A stretch of 10,919 nt of DNA, taken from assembly GCA_023391315.1 (NCBI GenBank), contig JAEWBD010000349.1:1-10919 (forward strand), written 5' to 3'. Source of the stretch: Bacteroidota bacterium (GTDB lineage: Bacteria > Bacteroidota > Bacteroidia > Chitinophagales > Chitinophagaceae). Below are positions 6,910 to 10,919 of this stretch, piece after piece (positions within the stretch are counted from its first letter, which is position 1; each line of letters starts with the position of its first letter). A program made the translations under genes and the position numbers. The notes below the pieces were generated by a model. The model was not told the origin of the DNA. It did no database searches and saw only the letters and a list, made by a program, of their open reading frames with translations.

Positions 6910-6917
6910 CAAATATA
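6910..6917 (-). promoter_or_regulatory. -7 promoter element of the crcB-DUF190 operon
   Basis: On the minus strand TATATTTG matches TAnnTTTG exactly. It ends 4 bases before the first G of the riboswitch, so transcription should start at or just within the aptamer's 5' edge, giving a leader that is almost only aptamer. No clear -33 TTG is seen. Confidence 0.55.
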
Positions 6918-7171
6918 TAGTTGAATACAGAAACGCATTTAAAACTTTTAGTTGTATAATAAGTTATATTGCAAACAGGTTAAACGTAACCGCAACCGCT
7001 GCTGATTAAACTATCAACTGCTGCAGTGTGCAACGCAACCGTGCTTTATAGGAATACAACAGCTCATCACACATAAATAAAAAATAAGCAAAGCTTATGA
7101 GATGCTTTTATTGCATCATGAAAACACCAAAAAGCATGTTGCCCGGAAATTGAAATAATAAAACTATACGA
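6918..7171. other. Intergenic region upstream of cphA
   Basis: No gene could be supported here. CGCAACCG occurs twice (6991-6998 and 7034-7041), 43 bases apart, and could be an operator pair or chance. A small inverted repeat, GATGC-7-GCATC (7101-7117), lies 55 bases before the cphA ATG. No TAnnTTTG element is found on the plus strand, so the cphA promoter is not identified. TATATTG at 6965-6971 is the nearest approach. Confidence 0.4.
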
Positions 7172-9793
7172 ATGAAAATACGCGAAATAAAAATTTTAAG
7201 GGGCCCGAATTACTGGAGCATACGCCGTCCAAAGCTCATTCAAATGACGCTTGACCTTGAAGAAATGGAGCAATGCCCAACCAATACAATTGATGGTTTC
7301 CCTGAGCGTTTGCAAACGCTTATGCCAAGCCTGTATGAACACCGTTGCAGCGAGGGTAAACCCGGCGGGTTTTTTATCCGCGTAAAGGACGGTACGTGGA
7401 TGGGCCATGTGATTGAACACATTGCATTAGAGCTGCAAACGCTGGCCGGCATGGATTGCGGCTTTGGCCGCACACGCGGCACAGGCAAAGAAGGCGAATA
7501 CTTTGTTGTGTTTGATTATATGGAAGAAGATGCCGGGGTTTATACGGCAAAAGCTGCTGTGCGCATTGCAGAAGCATTGATTGATGCACAACCGTATAAC
7601 CTTGATGAGGATATTCAGCGGCTGCGTGAAATAAGGGAAGATACAAGGCTGGGCCCTTCAACCGGCAGCATTGTTGAAGAAGCTGTAAAGCGCGATATTC
7701 CTTTTATACGGCTGAATAAACAAAGCCTTGTGCAGTTAGGTTATGGTGTACATCAAAAACGCATAAGGGCAACCATTGCAAGCACCACATCCACCATCGC
7801 AGTGGATATTGCAGGCGATAAAGAAGAAACAAAAAATTTACTCGATGCAGCACAAATACCTGTGCCAAAAGGTACGGTTATACGTAGTGAAGAAGGTTTA
7901 AAAGATGCGGTGGAACGGTATGGTTACCCGTTAGTAATAAAGCCTATTGATGGCAATCATGGCAAAGGGAATACCACTAATATTACAACCTATGAACAGG
8001 CACTGAAAGCATTTGAAGCAGCCAAACAATACAGCCGCAGCGTTATTGTTGAAAAGTTTATTACCGGCTTTGATTTCCGTGTGCTGGTCATCAACTATAA
8101 ATTTATATGCGCTGCATTAAGAACGCCGGCAAGCGTTATAGGCGATGGCGAGCATACGATTCAATGGCTGATTGATGAAATCAATAAAGACCCCCGCCGT
8201 GGTTATGGCCATGAAAAAGTATTAACGCAAATAACCATCGATCAGTTCACGCAGAAAATGCTGGATGAAAAAGGCTATACATTAGAAACAATCCCGTCAA
8301 AAGAAGAACTGGTATTATTAAAGCCAACCGCCAATCTTTCAACAGGCGGCACATCAACCGATGTTACGGATGAAGTACACCCGGTAAATATTTTTATGGC
8401 CGAACGTATTGCCCGTATCATTGGCCTTGATATTTGCGGCATTGATATAATGGCGCCTGATCTTAAAAGGCCTGTTACGGAAAATGGTGGCGCTATCCTT
8501 GAAGTGAATGCTGCGCCGGGTTTTCGCATGCATGTTGAGCCATCGGAAGGCATTGCAAGAAATGCAGCGGAACCTGTGATTGATATGCTGTTTCCCAAAG
8601 GGGCCACAGGCCGCATTCCAATCATAGCCATTACAGGCACAAATGGTAAAACCACTACCACGAGGTTAACCGCACATATTTGTAAAGCCGCAGGTAAAAA
8701 AGTGGGTTATACAACAAGCGATGGTGTTTATATTCAGAACCAGCTAATGATGAAAGGCGATTGTACCGGCCCTGTCAGCGCCAGGTTTGTATTAAGTGAT
8801 CCTACAGTAGATTTCGCCGTGTTGGAAAGCGCCAGGGGCGGTTTATTAAAATCGGGTTTGGCTTTTGACAAATGCGATGTTGCTATTGTTACCAATGTTA
8901 CAGCAGATCACATGGGGCTTGCCGGCATTAATACACTGGAACAGATGGCGCGGGTAAAAAGCGTAGTACCCGAAACTGTACGAAAAGGCGGCTTTGCCAT
9001 ATTGAATGCAGATGATGACCTGGTTTATAAAATGAAGGATAACCTTGATTGCAATGTTGCTTTCTTCAGCATGGATGAAAATAACCCGCGTATAAAAAAA
9101 CATTGCGCGGAAGGCGGATTTGGCGCCGTATATGAAAATGGTTATATCACCATCTTGAAAGGCACCTGGAAAATACGCGTATTGAAAGTGAACGATATTC
9201 CTATAACCTTTGATGGCAAAGCCATTCATAATATTATGAACACATTGCCTGCCGTGCTGGCAGCTTATATGTTCAGGGATATTTCTATTGAAGATATACG
9301 AACAGGCTTAACCACGTTTGTGCCTTCGCCTGCATTAACGCCGGGCAGGCTGAATATGTTTGAGTTTAAGAAATGCAAGTTCCTTGTGGATTTTGCACAT
9401 AACCCTGCCGGGCTGGAGTTGCTTGGTAATTTTGTGAGCAAGATGGATGGCTCGCCTAAAGTGGGCATTATAAGTGGAACAGGCGACAGAAGGGATGAAG
9501 ATATTCGCGAACTGGGCAGCTTATCAGCAAAATATTTTGATGAGATCATTATCCGCTGCGATAAAAATTTACGTGGCCGTACTGCAGAAGAAATTGTGAA
9601 TTTATTGGTTGAGGGCATTAATGAAGCGAAAACAAAAGAAATTCCTTTCGAGATAATTTATAATGAACAGGATGCTATACTGCATGCCTACAACAATGCA
9701 AAGCCTGGTTCTTTAATCACCATCATGTGCGACGTGGTATCGGAAGCGCTTGATTTTATTAAAAGCTTAAAAGCGAAAGAAGATGCGGAATAA
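7172..9793 (+). CDS. cphA: Cyanophycin synthetase CphA
   Basis: CphA polymerises aspartate and arginine into cyanophycin, a nitrogen-storage polymer, using two ATP-dependent sites. The 873-residue length is normal. Order of parts: N domain (1 to about 160) with the conserved segments GGFFIRVKDGTWMGHVIEHI (65-84) and DCGFGRTRGTG (95-105); ATP-grasp domain (about 165-475) with RLGPSTGSIVEEA (159-171), VIKPIDGNHGKGNTTN (255-270), ANLSTGGTSTDVTDEVHP (387-404) and the metal-site strand ILEVNAAPG (442-450); Mur-ligase-like domain (about 483-873) with P-loop GTNGKTTTTR (489-498), ESARGGLLKSGL (552-563), TNVTADHMG (574-582), TPGRLN (723-728) and FAHNPAG (741-747). All key motifs are intact, so it should be active. 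In many bacteria cyanophycinase (cphB) adjoins cphA, but here the upstream neighbour is the divergent fluoride operon and the downstream one a convergent dehydrogenase, so the gene appears monocistronic. ATG 7172 fits the family N-terminus MKI-x-E-I-x-I-L-R-G-P-N-Y-W. Confidence 0.97.
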   Translation: MKIREIKILRGPNYWSIRRPKLIQMTLDLEEMEQCPTNTIDGFPERLQTLMPSLYEHRCSEGKPGGFFIRVKDGTWMGHVIEHIALELQTLAGMDCGFGRTRGTGKEGEYFVVFDYMEEDAGVYTAKAAVRIAEALIDAQPYNLDEDIQRLREIREDTRLGPSTGSIVEEAVKRDIPFIRLNKQSLVQLGYGVHQKRIRATIASTTSTIAVDIAGDKEETKNLLDAAQIPVPKGTVIRSEEGLKDAVERYGYPLVIKPIDGNHGKGNTTNITTYEQALKAFEAAKQYSRSVIVEKFITGFDFRVLVINYKFICAALRTPASVIGDGEHTIQWLIDEINKDPRRGYGHEKVLTQITIDQFTQKMLDEKGYTLETIPSKEELVLLKPTANLSTGGTSTDVTDEVHPVNIFMAERIARIIGLDICGIDIMAPDLKRPVTENGGAILEVNAAPGFRMHVEPSEGIARNAAEPVIDMLFPKGATGRIPIIAITGTNGKTTTTRLTAHICKAAGKKVGYTTSDGVYIQNQLMMKGDCTGPVSARFVLSDPTVDFAVLESARGGLLKSGLAFDKCDVAIVTNVTADHMGLAGINTLEQMARVKSVVPETVRKGGFAILNADDDLVYKMKDNLDCNVAFFSMDENNPRIKKHCAEGGFGAVYENGYITILKGTWKIRVLKVNDIPITFDGKAIHNIMNTLPAVLAAYMFRDISIEDIRTGLTTFVPSPALTPGRLNMFEFKKCKFLVDFAHNPAGLELLGNFVSKMDGSPKVGIISGTGDRRDEDIRELGSLSAKYFDEIIIRCDKNLRGRTAEEIVNLLVEGINEAKTKEIPFEIIYNEQDAILHAYNNAKPGSLITIMCDVVSEALDFIKSLKAKEDAE

Positions 9794-9848
9794 ACCTTGA
9801 AAAATTGTTTCAGTTATTTGTTTACAGGAGGTTGTTCAAATAAATAGT

Positions 9849-9898
9849 TTTAAAAAAATAAGCCACAGATGCACAGATTTTATCTGTTCACCTGTGGC
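9849..9898 (-). terminator. Compound hairpin terminator of the dehydrogenase gene
   Basis: GCCACAG (9862-9868) pairs with CTGTGGC (9892-9898), and inside it ACAGAT (9873-9878) pairs with ATCTGT (9882-9887) around a TTT loop, with a 4/4-base internal loop between the stems. Read on the minus strand the hairpin is followed by TTATTTTTTTAAAA, a good U-tract, so it should terminate the dehydrogenase transcript about 50 bases after its stop. On the plus strand no T-run follows, but it may still help end cphA. The CCACAGAT...CACAGATT wording resembles dispersed intergenic repeats common in Bacteroidota genomes. Confidence 0.75.
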
Positions 9899-9947
9899 GA
9901 TAATTCCTACTAAATTTTATAGAAGCATTTTTTGATACAGCATTGTT

Positions 9948-10919
9948 TTACAACGTTGCCATATCAATAACAAACCTGTATTTCACATCACCTTTCAACA
10001 TACGTTCATACGCTTCATTGATATATTTTATGTCGATCACTTCCACATCAGACACTATATTCTTCGAAGCACAATAATCCAGCATTTCCTGTGTTTCCGG
10101 AAGGCCGCCAATCAATGAACCGCCAATACTTTTTCTGCCCATAATAAGATTGAATGCCGGGATTTTAGCAGGTGCTGGAGGCGCGCCCACACAAACCATG
10201 GTGCCGCTTGTTTTCAGCATGCTGAGATACATATTATAATCATGTTCAGCAGAAACCGTATCAAGAATAAAATCGAAATAGCCAGCCATTTTCTTTACCT
10301 GGCTTTCATCTTTGGTAAGTACAAAATTATGTGCACCGAGTTTTTTTGCATCCGCTTCTTTTGATGGCGAATGGCTGAGCATGGTTACTTCTGCGCCAAA
10401 AGATGCAGCCAGTTTTACGCCCATGTGCCCAAGGCCGCCAAGGCCGAGAATACCAACTTTTTGCCCCTCGCCTACCTTCCAGTGACGAAGCGGGGAATAA
10501 GTGGTAATGCCCGCACAAAGCAAGGGTGCAACAGCTTCCAGCGGCTGATCTTCCTTAATGGTAAGTATAAAATCTTCATCCACCACAATCTGTTTACTGT
10601 AGCCGCCGTACGTAACGCCGCCGCTGTGCTTGTCTTTACTGTTGTAGGTGCCTGTCGAACCATTTAAGCAATATTGCTCAAGGCCTTCTTTGCAATTGGC
10701 ACATTCGCGGCAACTGTCAACCAAACAACCTACAGCAGCGAGATCGCCCACTTTAAATTTTTTTACATGATTACCAACTTTTGTAACGCGGCCAACAATT
10801 TCATGGCCGGGCACTGCAGGATAAACAGCGCCGCCCCATTCGTTGCGCACTGTATGTAAATCGCTGTGGCAAACACCGCAGTATAAAATATCTATCTGCA
10901 CATCGTGTGGTGTGGGTTC
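9948..10919 (-). CDS. Zinc-dependent NAD(P) alcohol dehydrogenase, 5'-truncated
   Basis: 323 residues are visible and the frame is open to the right edge. The internal GTG at 10901 is not the start; about 25 N-terminal residues are missing compared with the usual 350. The protein belongs to the cinnamyl-alcohol-dehydrogenase/YahK-like branch of medium-chain dehydrogenases, which reduce aldehydes and oxidise primary alcohols in the cytoplasm. Numbering visible residues, the catalytic zinc ligands are Cys17 (GVCHSDLH), His39 with Glu40 (PGHE) and Cys135 (LLCAGITTYSPL). Structural zinc ligands are Cys70, Cys73, Cys76 and Cys84 (CRECANC...QYC). The Rossmann motif is GLGGLG (159-164). SHSPSK (182-187) at the end of the second strand suggests NADP(H) preference. 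It converges on cphA and ends with a clear terminator hairpin. The natural substrate is unknown. Confidence 0.94.
   Translation of the reverse strand, partial: EPTPHDVQIDILYCGVCHSDLHTVRNEWGGAVYPAVPGHEIVGRVTKVGNHVKKFKVGDLAAVGCLVDSCRECANCKEGLEQYCLNGSTGTYNSKDKHSGGVTYGGYSKQIVVDEDFILTIKEDQPLEAVAPLLCAGITTYSPLRHWKVGEGQKVGILGLGGLGHMGVKLAASFGAEVTMLSHSPSKEADAKKLGAHNFVLTKDESQVKKMAGYFDFILDTVSAEHDYNMYLSMLKTSGTMVCVGAPPAPAKIPAFNLIMGRKSIGGSLIGGLPETQEMLDYCASKNIVSDVEVIDIKYINEAYERMLKGDVKYRFVIDMATL

Noticed and set aside
7101..7117. Riboswitch or attenuator before cphA
   Set aside because: Only a 5-bp inverted repeat with no T-run and no known aptamer pattern.
8275..8661. 128-codon minus-strand frame within cphA (likewise 8846-9229 and 9265-9618)
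   Set aside because: Antisense to conserved CphA motifs, no start signal, no recognisable domain.
10371..10667. 98-codon plus-strand frame within the dehydrogenase gene
   Set aside because: Opposite strand of the zinc-binding and Rossmann regions; no supporting signal.

Overview
The window looks like chromosomal DNA of a Bacteroidota bacterium, probably a Chitinophagaceae-type organism. The signs are lipoproteins with Bacteroidota-style signal peptides, start codons without Shine-Dalgarno sequences, and several copies of the Bacteroidota -7 promoter element TAnnTTTG (before tsaD, prfC and crcB). The gene content (TolC-family protein, tsaD, prfC, crcB plus DUF190, a cyanophycin synthetase, a zinc alcohol dehydrogenase) fits. 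The exact genus cannot be read from the sequence.

Layout. (1) 2-1108 (+): C-terminal part of a TolC-type outer-membrane efflux protein, cut by the left edge and followed by a 15-bp perfect hairpin. (2) About 1240-3110: an accessory stretch with two secreted lipoprotein genes, a small carboxypeptidase-regulatory-like protein and an alpha/beta hydrolase. Their codon use differs from the flanking housekeeping genes, and near-identical 11-mers and inverted repeats lie between them, giving a gene-cassette-like arrangement. (3) 3289-6083 (+): tsaD (t6A tRNA modification) and prfC (release factor 3), each with its own recognisable promoter element. (4) 6085-6917 (-): a fluoride-resistance operon. 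A -7 element is followed at once by a fluoride (crcB-type) riboswitch, then the fluoride channel gene crcB and a tightly coupled DUF190 gene. It converges on prfC with a 1-bp gap. (5) 7172-9793 (+): a full-length cyanophycin synthetase gene, cphA, with no cyanophycinase next to it. (6) 9862-9898: a compound hairpin that serves as terminator for the minus-strand gene to its right. (7) 9948-10919 (-): a zinc-dependent, probably NADP-preferring alcohol dehydrogenase, cut by the right edge.

Most of the genes are well-known families. No wholly new system is evident. The parts most worth a second look are the fluoride operon with its leader, the cassette-like island around the two lipoproteins, and the orphan cyanophycin synthetase.
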